Shown here one piece after another: positions 43,481-53,331 of a stretch of 64,000 nt of DNA; position 1 is the first letter of the stretch; the number at the start of each line of letters is the position of its first letter. This DNA comes from Bacillus sp. 1NLA3E (GTDB taxonomy: Bacteria > Bacillota > Bacilli > Bacillales > Cytobacillaceae): the NCBI RefSeq assembly GCF_000242895.2, contig NC_021171.1, positions 3,878,001 through 3,942,000 of the forward strand, given 5' to 3'. Below the pieces are notes generated by a model. It was given only the letters and a program-made list of their open reading frames with translations. It ran no database searches and had not been told where the DNA came from. The position numbers and the translations under genes are program-made.

Positions 43481-43750
43481 CTACCCCACATATTGCGAAA
43501 GATTTCCCCATAAATTCTGGGTGAAATCAACGACATGCTGTAGCATCCATGCCCCGGCAACTAATAGAGTAAGGAAAACGGCAACGATTTTTGGAATAAA
43601 TGCCAGTGTCTGTTCCTGAATTTGGGTGGTTGCTTGAAAAATACTGACCAATAGTCCAACCAATAATGCCACCACAGCAACTGGCGCGGTGACGATGAGG
43701 ATAGTATAGACAGCATCCTGTGCAAGCTGTAGAACCATTTCAGTTGACAT
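43481..43750 (-). CDS. fliQ: Flagellar export gate protein FliQ
   Basis: 89 residues, the family's usual length, from the ATG at 43750 with AGGAAG 8 nt upstream; a GTG nine bases earlier is less likely. Two helices (VTAPVAVVALLVGLLVSIFQ and VAVFLTLLVAGAWML). Confidence 0.93.
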   Translation of the reverse strand: MSTEMVLQLAQDAVYTILIVTAPVAVVALLVGLLVSIFQATTQIQEQTLAFIPKIVAVFLTLLVAGAWMLQHVVDFTQNLWGNLSQYVG

Positions 43751-43765
43751 GGGTAACACTTCCTT

Positions 43766-44512
43766 TTAAAAACTAGTGAGCAATGACTTAATAATTAAAT
43801 TCCATCCATCCACCATGATAAACAGTAAAATTTTAAACGGCATCGAAATCATGACTGGCGGAAGCATCATCATTCCCATCGACATCAAGACACTTGAAAC
43901 AATCATATCGATGACCAGGAAAGGAATAAAAATCATAAATCCCATTTGAAATGCGGTTTTTAATTCACTTATTGCAAAAGCAGGAACTAACGCATTAATT
44001 GGAATGTCCTTCACTTCTTTAGGCGTTTTCATTCCAGCATAATCCATAAACAATGCTAAATCTTTTTCGCGTGTCTGTTTGGCCATGAATTCTTTCAATG
44101 GCTCACTTGCGGCATTGAATGCTTCCTGCTGAGACATTTTTCCTGACATGAATGGTTCTAGCCCATCATGATTTATTTGCGAAAAAGTCGGACCCATGAT
44201 AAAAAAGGTCATAAAGAGTGCCAATCCGATTAAGACCTGATTGGGGGGGATTTGCTGTGTTCCAAGCGCATTTCGAACAAACCCAAGCACTACGATGATA
44301 CGGGTAAAACAGGTCATTAATACAAGTATCGCTGGAGCTATAGAAAGCACCGTAATCAAAAGAATAATCCGCAGGGAATTCGATACACTTCCTGGATCAT
44401 TAGAGCCTAAATCAATTCCTGGTATGAGCGTATCAGCAGGACTTGTTGCATACGCGATTGAAAGACCTCCCAGCGTTAGCAGAGGTACAAGAACAATCAA
44501 TTTCCGAAGCAT
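43766..44512 (-). CDS. fliP: Flagellar export gate protein FliP
   Basis: 248 residues with a cleavable signal peptide (KLIVLVPLLTLGGLSIAYA) and the FliP blocks LVLMTCFTRIIVVLGFVRNALGTQQ and LGGxLFMTFFIMGPT-like region. Five pores of FliP with FliR start gate assembly. Confidence 0.95.
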   Translation of the reverse strand: MLRKLIVLVPLLTLGGLSIAYATSPADTLIPGIDLGSNDPGSVSNSLRIILLITVLSIAPAILVLMTCFTRIIVVLGFVRNALGTQQIPPNQVLIGLALFMTFFIMGPTFSQINHDGLEPFMSGKMSQQEAFNAASEPLKEFMAKQTREKDLALFMDYAGMKTPKEVKDIPINALVPAFAISELKTAFQMGFMIFIPFLVIDMIVSSVLMSMGMMMLPPVMISMPFKILLFIMVDGWNLIIKSLLTSF

Positions 44513-44517
44513 CGATC

Positions 44518-45087
44518 CTACTCCTCCCCATTTTCTTGCTTAATTTTTTTCAAATACTTTAAAAAAGTATCGTTCCATAATCTTTTTGGAATCTCTGGTA
44601 GCCATTTTGATGGTGCCTGTTCATCAGCCTGATTTTCAATATTTTCCAATAAGTGCTGATATTCTTCACCCTGAGAAATCGTGCGGATCAAGGTAACCGT
44701 GTCACCAACACCAATAATATAAATCGTCTGGCCGATGAGTAACACCTGGAGATTACGGTTATTTCCGAGTTGCTTCCCTCCCAAATGGATTACTGGACCA
44801 CTGGATTGCAACATGTGGTTTCGTTTAGAAAGAAAGCGCAATAACACTAGCAGCAATCCGACCACCAAGATAAAGGAGAAAATAAATTTCATGAATAAGG
44901 GAAATAAGGATGGTGACGACCCACTATCTACAACCTTGTCCGGTGAAGACTTCGTTTTTTCGCCGCCTTTTTGGATCGTGTCGTAGACGGTATGATCGCC
45001 GTTAGTTGAGGTACCAGCGGCAAATGTCGTGGGTTGAAAAGAAACTAGATAAATAAACGAAATAATTACAAACATGAATCTCTTCAT
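44518..45087 (-). CDS. fliO: Flagellar FliO/FliZ-type assembly protein
   Basis: 189 residues: signal peptide (ending TTFAAG), one transmembrane helix (FIFSFILVVGLLLVLLRFL), then the FliO domain (GGKQLGNNRNLQVLLIGQ, YIIGVGDTVTLI). In B. subtilis it is called FliZ. It helps stabilise FliP oligomers. Confidence 0.9.
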   Translation of the reverse strand: MKRFMFVIISFIYLVSFQPTTFAAGTSTNGDHTVYDTIQKGGEKTKSSPDKVVDSGSSPSLFPLFMKFIFSFILVVGLLLVLLRFLSKRNHMLQSSGPVIHLGGKQLGNNRNLQVLLIGQTIYIIGVGDTVTLIRTISQGEEYQHLLENIENQADEQAPSKWLPEIPKRLWNDTFLKYLKKIKQENGEE

Positions 45088-45113
45088 GATTTTCTCCTTC
45101 CATGGAGCCCATT

Positions 45114-45956
45114 CTACCTGTTTAAACTTGATGCAATTTGTGCCGCCAAATCAGCATTTGTTTTCTGGATTTCCGTTAAGATCTGGGAGCGGTTATTAAC
45201 ATTAATGTTTCTCAACAGCTCCATTGCGGTTTGTGAGTTTGTCACCATCATTGATTGAATAATCCCCGCTGCTTGCGCTGAGGGCATCCCTGCTATCGTT
45301 TCGGCCAGTATCTGGGTTGGATTTTCCTGTTGCAAAGCAATTTGATGAATCTGATCTTTTAGCAGGATCGGATCCATTTCCGTAAGCCCGGCAATTTCTG
45401 TCACCAGTAGAGTAATTTGGGCCGCTTTTTTTGCATCCTTCATACCACCGAGAATGCTACTTTGCTGGTCCGGTTTAAGATTCGATATCGTTAAGGCCGC
45501 ATCCTCCAAGGGCATGGAAGCAATCATGGCTGCCGCTTTGGTTGCCGGAATATTGGCATACATTTTGGCCATTTGTTTCATTTGATTCTGCACAGCTTTT
45601 GCTTGTTTCGTTTCTAGCTGACGCTGCAATTCTTGATTATTCTTTTTAATGTCTTCTAACCCTGTTTTGGTGTCACGGAGTTGCTTAGTTAATTTTGATA
45701 TCTGTAGATCTCTGTCTGTTATCTCGGCGCTGCTGGCTAAATATTTCTGTTGCCAGTCATTTTGACTATCCGAAGTGTTTGTTTTATTTGGAGCTGGGTC
45801 TGGGATGATACGGTTTATTACTGGAATTTTATTGCCCCATTTTTGTAAGGTTTCCCCCCCAGGGATGCCTAGAAAAATAGCTAAGATGACGATTACCAGT
45901 ACAGGAATCATCAAAAAAAGAATTGTGCGTAGTTTACCGTGTTTTTTTTCTTCCAT
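45114..45956 (-). CDS. YlxF/MotE-like membrane protein
   Basis: 280 residues. One N-terminal helix (TILFLMIPVLVIVILAIFLG), a coiled coil (about 80-125) and an MgtE-N/FliG-like helical C-terminal domain (KMYANIPATKAAAMIASMPLEDAALTI, AETIAGMPSAQAAGIIQSM). It holds the position of ylxF between fliJ and the gate genes. MotE-like chaperones stabilise stator proteins; the role here is inferred by position and layout. Confidence 0.85.
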   Translation of the reverse strand: MEEKKHGKLRTILFLMIPVLVIVILAIFLGIPGGETLQKWGNKIPVINRIIPDPAPNKTNTSDSQNDWQQKYLASSAEITDRDLQISKLTKQLRDTKTGLEDIKKNNQELQRQLETKQAKAVQNQMKQMAKMYANIPATKAAAMIASMPLEDAALTISNLKPDQQSSILGGMKDAKKAAQITLLVTEIAGLTEMDPILLKDQIHQIALQQENPTQILAETIAGMPSAQAAGIIQSMMVTNSQTAMELLRNINVNNRSQILTEIQKTNADLAAQIASSLNR

Positions 45957-45968
45957 CTAACTTTCTCC

Positions 45969-46403
45969 TCACACCCTGCGGGAATAGCGTAAAACTGCCA
46001 TTTCATCCAGCATCGCTTGTTCTTTCCTAGCCTGCTCCATTTGAAAGGCATTTTTTGATTTGTCCTTCCAAAGATTCCATACTTTTGCTTCCTTTGTTTT
46101 TGCTATTAGCACCTCATGTTTAAGTTCCACTTCTTGATGAAGCTGTTTTGATTGATGCGTCAATTGTTTCACTTGCAAGTTAAAGTGATCGAGTTCCTGT
46201 TGGACCTCTAAAAATTCCCAAACTGTTTTTCGGTTTACATCATTGTATTGGTTGTAAACCTTTTCCTTCTTAACTTCCAAACCTTCCAACTTTTCCTCTA
46301 GCTCCATTTGCCGCCGTTTACTTGAGCCAAACTCGTTTTTCGCTACTTCTTTTTCTTTTTCTTTGACATCGAGCACTTTTTGAAAGGAAAACTCATATTT
46401 CAT
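45969..46403 (-). CDS. fliJ: Flagellar export chaperone FliJ
   Basis: 144 residues of almost continuous coiled coil (YEFSFQKVLDVKEKEKEVAKN onward), as in FliJ, which sits as the stalk in the FliI hexamer and activates FlhA. Four-base overlap with fliI. Confidence 0.9.
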   Translation of the reverse strand: MKYEFSFQKVLDVKEKEKEVAKNEFGSSKRRQMELEEKLEGLEVKKEKVYNQYNDVNRKTVWEFLEVQQELDHFNLQVKQLTHQSKQLHQEVELKHEVLIAKTKEAKVWNLWKDKSKNAFQMEQARKEQAMLDEMAVLRYSRRV

Positions 46404-47722
46404 CGCATTATCGCTCCAAATTGTGAAATTAAGTAGGATTGTGCGTCCTCTAGCATGGATGTCTCAAAGATTCCCTGCCGTAAAAATTGATCCATCTGGG
46501 GTTTTAATCTAATTGCCAAATCAATTTCACGATTCGAACCTTTTTTATAGGCGCCAATATTGATTAAATCTTCGGCTTCATTATAGGCACCAAGAAGTTT
46601 TTTTAAGTTACTAGCTGCATTTAAGTGTTCATCCGATGTAACTTCTGTCATAACGCGGCTGACACTGTTAAGCACATCAATCGATGGAAAAATTCCTTTC
46701 CCGGCGATCGCACGATTTAAAACAATGTGCCCGTCCAAAATACCTCTCACAGCATCTGCAATGGGCTCGTTCATATCGTCTCCATCCACCAAAACCGTAT
46801 ATATGGCAGAAATGGATCCCTTCTGCCCAGTTCCTGCACGTTCCAAAAGTTGCGGCAACATAGCAAACACAGAAGGAGTGTAACCTTTGGTTGTTGGTGG
46901 TTCGCCAATCGCCAAGCCAATTTCTCGCTGTGCCATGGCAAACCTTGTGACAGAATCCATCACAAGTAATACATCCTTACCCTGGTCACGGAAATACTCC
47001 GCAATCGAAGTGGCAGTCAACGCCCCTTTTATCCGAATCAAGGCAGGCTGGTCAGAGGTAGCTACGATCACGACTGATTTTTTCAAGCCTTCTTTACCTA
47101 AGTTTTGTTCAAGGAAATCGTTAACTTCTCGACCTCTTTCTCCAATCAGGGCAATTACGTTTACTTCTGCAGTTGTATTTCGTGAAATCATTCCCAGTAA
47201 GGTACTTTTCCCAACGCCACTTCCTGCAAAGATCCCAAACCTTTGGCCCTTCCCCATGGTTAATAAGCCATCAATCGTTCGGACGCCCACCCCTAAGGGA
47301 TATTGAATTCTTGGCCGCATCAGGGGATTTGGCGGCATGGCATGTGCAGGCACTTCCCCTAATCCAAAGGGAAGTGGCTTTCCATCAAGAGGTTGTCCTA
47401 AACCATCAAGAACGCGACCAAGCAACTGATGACCAGCCTTAACCATTAGTGGTTTTCCGCTGGCCACTACATCACAGCCAGGTCCGATAGAACGAACCTC
47501 GCCAAGAGGCATAAGCAATACCTTGTTTTCTCTGATTCCCACAACTTCTGCTTGAATTGGTGTTTGGGAATGTGCCGGGAAAATCGAACACAATTCTCCA
47601 ATCCGGACATCAGGTCCTTGGGATTCGATAGTTAGACCAATAATCTGTGTTATTTTCCCATTCACCCGTACTGTGTCAATACCGCGAATGTGCTTTATGT
47701 ATTTCTCAGCTGATAATGTCAC
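46400..47722 (-). CDS. fliI: Flagellum-specific ATPase FliI
   Basis: 440 residues, F1-beta-like. Walker A GIFAGSGVGKSTLLGM near 163-178, ALIGERGREVNDFL, Walker B VLLVMDSVTRFAMAQRE. Energises and unfolds export substrates with FliH and FliJ. Overlaps fliH by 17 bp. Confidence 0.96.
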   Translation of the reverse strand: MTLSAEKYIKHIRGIDTVRVNGKITQIIGLTIESQGPDVRIGELCSIFPAHSQTPIQAEVVGIRENKVLLMPLGEVRSIGPGCDVVASGKPLMVKAGHQLLGRVLDGLGQPLDGKPLPFGLGEVPAHAMPPNPLMRPRIQYPLGVGVRTIDGLLTMGKGQRFGIFAGSGVGKSTLLGMISRNTTAEVNVIALIGERGREVNDFLEQNLGKEGLKKSVVIVATSDQPALIRIKGALTATSIAEYFRDQGKDVLLVMDSVTRFAMAQREIGLAIGEPPTTKGYTPSVFAMLPQLLERAGTGQKGSISAIYTVLVDGDDMNEPIADAVRGILDGHIVLNRAIAGKGIFPSIDVLNSVSRVMTEVTSDEHLNAASNLKKLLGAYNEAEDLINIGAYKKGSNREIDLAIRLKPQMDQFLRQGIFETSMLEDAQSYLISQFGAIMR

Positions 47723-48524
47723 TTTCCGAATCCCTTCCTACTTCAAGAATGACCTTTTTGATCACTTCCAATTGGGTATCAATGCGCGCATCAACACTAC
47801 CATAAGCTGTTCGGATCATACACCCATTAGGTGTAACGGTATGATCCGGGATGACTTTGATTTCTGTTTCTCCATTAACAACAGCACCTAGATGAGCCCG
47901 CTGCGATTGAATAAAGTCAAAATCATCCGGGTGAACACAAACCGTAATAAACTCTTTTTCTTTAAAGCGAAGAATGTGATGCTTAATTAACTCCACAAAT
48001 TTATCTGGGTTACCTTCTAATTCCTGTTTGATAATCTGCGATGCAATCGCGGTACTCAACTCCAGCAAAAAAGGCTCGGCTTCTGCGATAATCGCTTCCT
48101 TCTGTTCATATGCACACTGTAACAAGTGCTGAACCTGTACCATCTTCTCTTGATAGTCCTGCTGAATTTGCTTTTCCGCGTCCACTCCACCCTTTTCAAA
48201 CCCTACATCGTATCCTTGCTGCTGGGCTTCAAGGGACATCATCTCTAAATTTTTCTCTTTTTCTTTCCACCATTGATTCACTTTTTCCTGGGCTTCTCGT
48301 TCGAGAGACATTGCTTTTTGTTCAGCGTTTGAAAGGATTACCTGTGCCTGCACTTTGGCAGCTTCAAGTATTTGGTGTTCGAGATCCTCACTTGCTTCCT
48401 TTACAACCACAGACTCCCATTCTTCTACTTGTTGATTAATTGAAGGAAGGGGCGTGGAGATTACCTTTACTTCATTCACAATGGAAAGATGTGAAGCTTT
48501 AAAAACTTTAGAGTAAGATTTCAT
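47706..48524 (-). CDS. fliH: FliI regulator FliH
   Basis: 272 residues from the ATG at 48524, with GAGGTGG upstream; the annotated-looking longer frame begins inside fliG. Long charged helix (about 40-110: AQVILSNAEQKAMSLEREAQ) and C-terminal V-ATPase E-like domain. Binds FliI as a dimer and tethers it to the C-ring. Confidence 0.9.
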   Translation of the reverse strand: MKSYSKVFKASHLSIVNEVKVISTPLPSINQQVEEWESVVVKEASEDLEHQILEAAKVQAQVILSNAEQKAMSLEREAQEKVNQWWKEKEKNLEMMSLEAQQQGYDVGFEKGGVDAEKQIQQDYQEKMVQVQHLLQCAYEQKEAIIAEAEPFLLELSTAIASQIIKQELEGNPDKFVELIKHHILRFKEKEFITVCVHPDDFDFIQSQRAHLGAVVNGETEIKVIPDHTVTPNGCMIRTAYGSVDARIDTQLEVIKKVILEVGRDSESDIIS

Positions 48525-49518
48525 CGATACCACCTCGGGCAATCACTATCTCACCAGCATCCTCTAAGAGGCGAATGACAGATACAATTCTTCCCTGAGC
48601 ATCCTCGACATCCTTGACCCTGACTGGTCCAAGATATTGCAATTCTTCTTGGAATGTTTCCACCATCCGTTGTGACATATTTTCAAACAGAACCTGTTTG
48701 ACTTCTGGGCTAACAGCTTTCATGGCAATAAGGAGATCCTGATTTTCCACTTCCTGAATCACGCGCTGGATGGCACGACGGTCGAGATTAATAAGATCTT
48801 CAAAGGTGAACATCCGCTTTTTGATTTCTTCGACCAGGTTATGGTTTTCAACTTCTAAGTGTTCCAAGATACTCTTTTCTGTGCTGCGGTCGACACCGTT
48901 AAGGATGCTGACTATCGAATCTATTCCTCCTACCACGCTGTATTCCTGACGAATGGTGGCGGTTAGTTTTTGTTCTAAAATATGTTCAACTTCCTTTATC
49001 ACAGCCGGAGAAGCTTGCTCTAACTGTGCAATCCGCTTCGCAACATCCGATTGAAGCTCGCTCGGAAGCGAAGAGAGAATCATAGATGACTGTTGCGGGT
49101 CTATATGGGCTAGCACTAAAGCAATCGTTTGAGGATGTTCGTTTTGCAGGAAGTGATAAATCTGCATTGGGTCAATACGTCGTGTAAAATCGAATGGCTT
49201 TACCTCGAGCTGTGTCGTTAACCGCTGAATCATTTGTTTTGCACGATCTTCGCCTAATGCGCTTTCCAACACTTCCTGTGCAAAGTTAATTCCACCAGTT
49301 GCCAGATAATCCTGGGCAATGCACATTTCATGAAATTCCTTTAAGACAGCCTCTTTTTCTACTGCATCGACTTTACGGATATTTGCAATCGCAACTGTCA
49401 ACTGTTCAATCTCTTCCTCTGGCAAATACTTATACAACTTAGCAGAGGCTTCCTTACCCATAGAAATAAGCAAGATTGCAGCTTTTTGTTTTCCGGTAAA
49501 CTTTGATGCTGTCGCCAT
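48508..49518 (-). CDS. fliG: Flagellar motor switch protein FliG
   Basis: 336 residues. N-terminal FliF-binding domain (FTGKQKAAILLISMGKE), middle domain with EHPQT (NEHPQTIALVLAHI) and the C-terminal torque helix (MFTFEDLINLDRRAIQRVI). It couples to MotA and to FliM; fliM is not encoded in the window. Confidence 0.95.
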   Translation of the reverse strand: MATASKFTGKQKAAILLISMGKEASAKLYKYLPEEEIEQLTVAIANIRKVDAVEKEAVLKEFHEMCIAQDYLATGGINFAQEVLESALGEDRAKQMIQRLTTQLEVKPFDFTRRIDPMQIYHFLQNEHPQTIALVLAHIDPQQSSMILSSLPSELQSDVAKRIAQLEQASPAVIKEVEHILEQKLTATIRQEYSVVGGIDSIVSILNGVDRSTEKSILEHLEVENHNLVEEIKKRMFTFEDLINLDRRAIQRVIQEVENQDLLIAMKAVSPEVKQVLFENMSQRMVETFQEELQYLGPVRVKDVEDAQGRIVSVIRLLEDAGEIVIARGGIDEILL

Positions 49519-49524
49519 GGGTAT

Positions 49525-51123
49525 CTACGCCTCCTCTTCATACAGCAAAGCTCTGATGACTTTGGAAAAGTCTTCTGGCCTTTGATTTAACAATTTCGTT
49601 AATTGCCTTTCCACGCTCATATCCTGCTCGGAAAAATAGTCTATTTCTTTCTCTTTCATTGGAGGCGGAATGACCATCTTCGGTTTCAGTTCCGGTTCAA
49701 ATTCATCCTGCTTCCTACGTCGTACAAGGAACCATACTAAACCACCAATTAAAAGTATTCCTGCAGCAGCTGCTCCAATGTAAAGTCCATTATTCTTTGC
49801 TTGATTTTCAAGCGCCGTATTCTTTTCTAAAGTGTGCGGGAATATCGTAATCCTCTGATCAACCTCTTTCTGGGTTAAATCCGGATGACCGAGAGCTGTC
49901 CTTACTGTATTTGAAACGATGTTTCGGATGCTGTCCTGTGTCGCCATTGATAATTTATTAGGGCTAGACGGGTCAGGCTCCACTCCGACATTAATCGTAA
50001 TATCATCTATTTCATAAGGACTTTTAATGACTTTATTATTTATTCTGTTGATTTCATAATTTACCTTATCTGAAGTTTCATCATTAGTGCTTTCTCCATT
50101 AGTATTGGACGCGGGATAACCTGGGACATCAGTTTCTCCGGTCCCGACAACACCGCCGGCATTTGCTCCGCTGTTAGTGGAAGACTTAGAAGTTTTTTCA
50201 GAGCTTACCACAATCCCGTTATTTTCCTTATCAGTTGGCTTCACTAATTGTTCTTCCGTTTTGACTTTATCAAAATTCATTTTGACAAACGTATGTACAT
50301 ACACTTTGTCCGTTCCAAGAATGGTTCCCAGCAGACTTTGAAGACTTTGTTGAATATCCTGCTGGATATCCTGTTGGATTTTCCGTTGCTTTTCATATTG
50401 ATCCAACGCTTGTTCATCAGTGTCCACATCCCGGAGGGCCAATGTTTCACTGTACTGATTCATGATCGTAATATTACCAATTGGTAAGTTGGGGACACTT
50501 TTTGATACTAAAGTGTACAGAGCACGAATTTGATTAGCATTAAGCTCTGCTCCTGGTTCTACTTCTACCATTACGGAAGCACTAGCTTTTTGTTCCTGAT
50601 CTTGCTTGACAAACACGGATTTTTCCGACAACGTCAAAATTACCTCTGCATTTTTAATGCCATCCACATTTTTCAGCACATCCGCTACTTGAGATTGCAT
50701 CGCCTGCCGCTCAAGGATGTCATATTGCCGATCTGTTGCACCAAATGATAGATTTTGGCTAAAAACATCATAGTTGATTGTGCTATCTTTTGGGTACCCT
50801 TTTGAAGCAAGATTAACTACTAAATCAGCTGCGTCCTTTTTTTGCACTTGGATCATCATACCGTTGTCGGATACCTGATAATTTGTATATCCTTCTTTGT
50901 CCAATTCTGCTTTAATATCTCCAACTTCCCGAGTGGTCAATTGACCTGTATATAAAGGTACATACTGCGGGCGAGACGCAAAAAAAACAAAGCTTGAAAG
51001 AGCAGCAAAAAGAAATAAGAATGTTCCTATTATGAACCACTTTTGTTTCGTGCTGCGTTCTTTCCAATAATTGCTAAAAAGGTCTTTTACTTTTTTCAAT
51101 TGATCTGTCCATGATCGTTTCAT
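49525..51123 (-). CDS. fliF: Flagellar MS-ring protein FliF
   Basis: 532 residues. Helices near 28-48 and 447-467 flank the periplasmic ring-building repeats (FFASRPQYVPLYTGQLTTRE, ERQAMQSQVADVLKNVDGI), and the C-terminal tail binds FliG (MSVERQLTKLLNQRPEDFSKVIR). First structure of the basal body. Confidence 0.95.
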   Translation of the reverse strand: MKRSWTDQLKKVKDLFSNYWKERSTKQKWFIIGTFLFLFAALSSFVFFASRPQYVPLYTGQLTTREVGDIKAELDKEGYTNYQVSDNGMMIQVQKKDAADLVVNLASKGYPKDSTINYDVFSQNLSFGATDRQYDILERQAMQSQVADVLKNVDGIKNAEVILTLSEKSVFVKQDQEQKASASVMVEVEPGAELNANQIRALYTLVSKSVPNLPIGNITIMNQYSETLALRDVDTDEQALDQYEKQRKIQQDIQQDIQQSLQSLLGTILGTDKVYVHTFVKMNFDKVKTEEQLVKPTDKENNGIVVSSEKTSKSSTNSGANAGGVVGTGETDVPGYPASNTNGESTNDETSDKVNYEINRINNKVIKSPYEIDDITINVGVEPDPSSPNKLSMATQDSIRNIVSNTVRTALGHPDLTQKEVDQRITIFPHTLEKNTALENQAKNNGLYIGAAAAGILLIGGLVWFLVRRRKQDEFEPELKPKMVIPPPMKEKEIDYFSEQDMSVERQLTKLLNQRPEDFSKVIRALLYEEEA

Positions 51124-51153
51124 TTCTCACCCTGCCCAGCTTTCTATCATTCT

Positions 51154-51453
51154 CTAAAATTGCATCCTCATGATATCCTGGTATGCTTCTACGGCCTTAT
51201 CTCTTGTAGTAACAGTTAATTCGAGTGCAAGCTTGGCCTTTTCAGAAGCAATCGTTACATCGTGTATGTTATCAATTTCACCTGTAGCTACTTCGGCAGA
51301 CAAATTTGAAGCTTGCGTCACTGTGGCATCCACATTCTGCAAATATCCTTGGAGCACGCTTGCAAATGATGTATTGGATTGATTTGATTCTATTTTTTGA
51401 AACGGATTTTGATTTATTTTGATGGAGCCACTTGCAATGCTAGAGATATCCAT
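51154..51453 (-). CDS. fliE: Flagellar hook-basal body protein FliE
   Basis: 99 residues, family length, ending with the conserved KAVEAYQDIMRMQF helix. Junction protein between MS ring and rod. 14 bp after flgC. Confidence 0.93.
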   Translation of the reverse strand: MDISSIASGSIKINQNPFQKIESNQSNTSFASVLQGYLQNVDATVTQASNLSAEVATGEIDNIHDVTIASEKAKLALELTVTTRDKAVEAYQDIMRMQF

Positions 51454-51467
51454 TTTCTAAAGTCCTC

Positions 51468-51923
51468 CTAATGGCCGATTTCTAATGCTTTTAACATCAT
51501 TGATTTTCCGGTATTAAAGGACGTTACATTTGCTTCATATGCCCGAGAGGCAGAAAGCAAATCTACCATTTCCTTCGACAAATCGACATTTGGCATCTTT
51601 ACGTATCCGTCAGTGCTTGCATCAGGGTTTGATGGATCGTAGACCAAGTTGAAAGGTGTTTGATCGTTAACAATTCCCGTAACTTTTACACCCTGCATGT
51701 TCGTTTGTGATTGCGACTGTTTTTGAATTTGCCCCTGTAAAATTTGATTAAATGAGGTGCCATTTGGTTCCATTACAACCATCTTGCGGCGGTACGGTTC
51801 CCATTGTCCATTTACCATCGTACCTCTAGTAGTGGAGGCATTCGCAATATTAGAGGAAGTTACATCCATCCGTAACCGCTGCGCTGTTAAGGCGGAAGCG
51901 CTGATATTTAACGAAGAAAACAT
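51468..51923 (-). CDS. flgC: Proximal rod protein FlgC
   Basis: 151 residues. N-terminal rod motif NISASALTAQRLRMDVTSSNIANAST (read in two parts) and C-terminal VDLLSASRAYEANVTSFN, both typical of FlgC. 5 bp after flgB. Confidence 0.94.
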   Translation of the reverse strand: MFSSLNISASALTAQRLRMDVTSSNIANASTTRGTMVNGQWEPYRRKMVVMEPNGTSFNQILQGQIQKQSQSQTNMQGVKVTGIVNDQTPFNLVYDPSNPDASTDGYVKMPNVDLSKEMVDLLSASRAYEANVTSFNTGKSMMLKALEIGH

Positions 51924-51928
51924 TTTCC

Positions 51929-52321
51929 CTACCTCCTACCTGTTATCGCGATGGATAATTGTTGAAATTCGCTATTTACTTGTTGTGACAAGGTATCATA
52001 CCATAAGGCGTTTTTCCCCATTTGGGTCATCTCTTGATCGATATCGACATTGTTACCGTTGTTTTGCATTGTGGTTTGCTGGTTTTCTATTATCATTGGC
52101 AATGGAATGTCCTCAGAGTTGCCAATCACCACATGCTTTGCATTTGTGCGGATTCCAACAAAGTTACTTTGATTGGTTAAATGCTGTCTCAATATATCCT
52201 CAAACACAACTTTTTTTGCTTTATATCCAGGGGTCTCAGCATTCGCAATATTATTGGAAATAGCTTGCTGCCGTAAGCTTGCAGCACCTAATGCAGACTG
52301 CAGGAGGCTGATATTATTCAA
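51929..52321 (-). CDS. flgB: Proximal rod protein FlgB, TTG start
   Basis: 130 residues from the TTG at 52321, chosen because AAGGGAG lies 8 nt upstream and the protein then begins at the usual FlgB N-terminus (NNISLLQSALGAASLRQQAI, SNNIANAETPGYKAKKV). First gene of the fla operon. No consensus sigma-D site precedes it, as in B. subtilis, where this promoter is sigma-A dependent. Confidence 0.92.
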   Translation of the reverse strand: MNNISLLQSALGAASLRQQAISNNIANAETPGYKAKKVVFEDILRQHLTNQSNFVGIRTNAKHVVIGNSEDIPLPMIIENQQTTMQNNGNNVDIDQEMTQMGKNALWYDTLSQQVNSEFQQLSIAITGRR

Positions 52322-52497
52322 TATGATTTCTCCCTTTCTATCATCATATTTTTTTGATTCATTTTGATTAATTATAAAAATCACTAGAATAACAGTCTTT
52401 CTCAATATACTAAAAAAGCCATAACAATTCTATATATTTTCTACTAGCTGATGAACGATAAGCGTTTCCAAATGAAGAATTAATAAATTTGTAAACT

Positions 52498-53166
52498 TTA
52501 TACAAAAAATTGATTAAAATACTTGTTAACACCCGTTACCCAATGATTGTTCAGGCCTGTGGGATCGTTTCCAGCACCTATCGGAGCATATTTTGAACCG
52601 ATTGTTGCAATACTGGATAACCCTTTTCCAAGATAGTTCTTACTTAAATTCTGCGCCATATCCATGATGCTATCTTCAATGGAAGCGTATGACTTTAAAC
52701 CGTGGTTGCCCATCATTCCGGCAACATTATTTTTTTCTATAGCAGCATTGGATTTCCCATTCCCTGTTTCATGTTGGGATATCGCTGCCAGTAAAGCAGG
52801 GTTAACATTAAACCGTTGCCCTGCTCTGACAAATGTCTCACCCATCCCAGTTAATTTTCCACTGAGCACTTGATTTAGACTTTCAGAAGAAATTGGCTGG
52901 TATATCAATGAATTTTGCGTATTCAAAGGCAGATTTTGCGTATTAATTGAAGAAGGTATGGACGAAAAAAAGTCAGGTATGAAAGCATTCATCTGGGATG
53001 GAGTTGCTGTTTGCAACTCCTGCTGCTTTAAAAACTGTGTTAAAACATTTACAAATAGATTACTGGTATCGGAAGCTCCCGTCCCAATCTGGGATTGTGC
53101 ATTTCCAATCCTGGATACAGGATTGGAAAGCATAGTTCTTGCCAACCAGTCAGCACCAATGTTCAA
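52498..53166 (-). CDS. Glucosaminidase/muramidase-like protein linked to flagella
   Basis: 222 residues from a TTG start with AAGGAAGGG upstream. The C-terminal half is a peptidoglycan glucosaminidase-type domain: FNVNPALLAAISQHETGNGK with the catalytic Glu in HETG near 145, KNNVAGMM, SIEDSIMDMAQNLSKNYLG, KYAPIGAGNDPTGLNNHWV. No signal peptide; it probably leaves through the flagellar export system, like the muramidase half of FlgJ, to open the wall for the rod. Directly upstream of flgB. Confidence 0.85.
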   Translation of the reverse strand: MNIGADWLARTMLSNPVSRIGNAQSQIGTGASDTSNLFVNVLTQFLKQQELQTATPSQMNAFIPDFFSSIPSSINTQNLPLNTQNSLIYQPISSESLNQVLSGKLTGMGETFVRAGQRFNVNPALLAAISQHETGNGKSNAAIEKNNVAGMMGNHGLKSYASIEDSIMDMAQNLSKNYLGKGLSSIATIGSKYAPIGAGNDPTGLNNHWVTGVNKYFNQFFV

Positions 53167-53331
53167 AGGAACCCTTCCTTTCTTTTTTATGTATAAACTG
53201 TGACATTATATAACAAGTATGATTTGGTATCCATCATTTTAATAGAAGTAAAACTGCGTGATCACGTTAATTCTTTTTGCGAATCACGCAATTTTTCACT
53301 TCTGTTTATTCATCTAACTATTAAAATAGCA

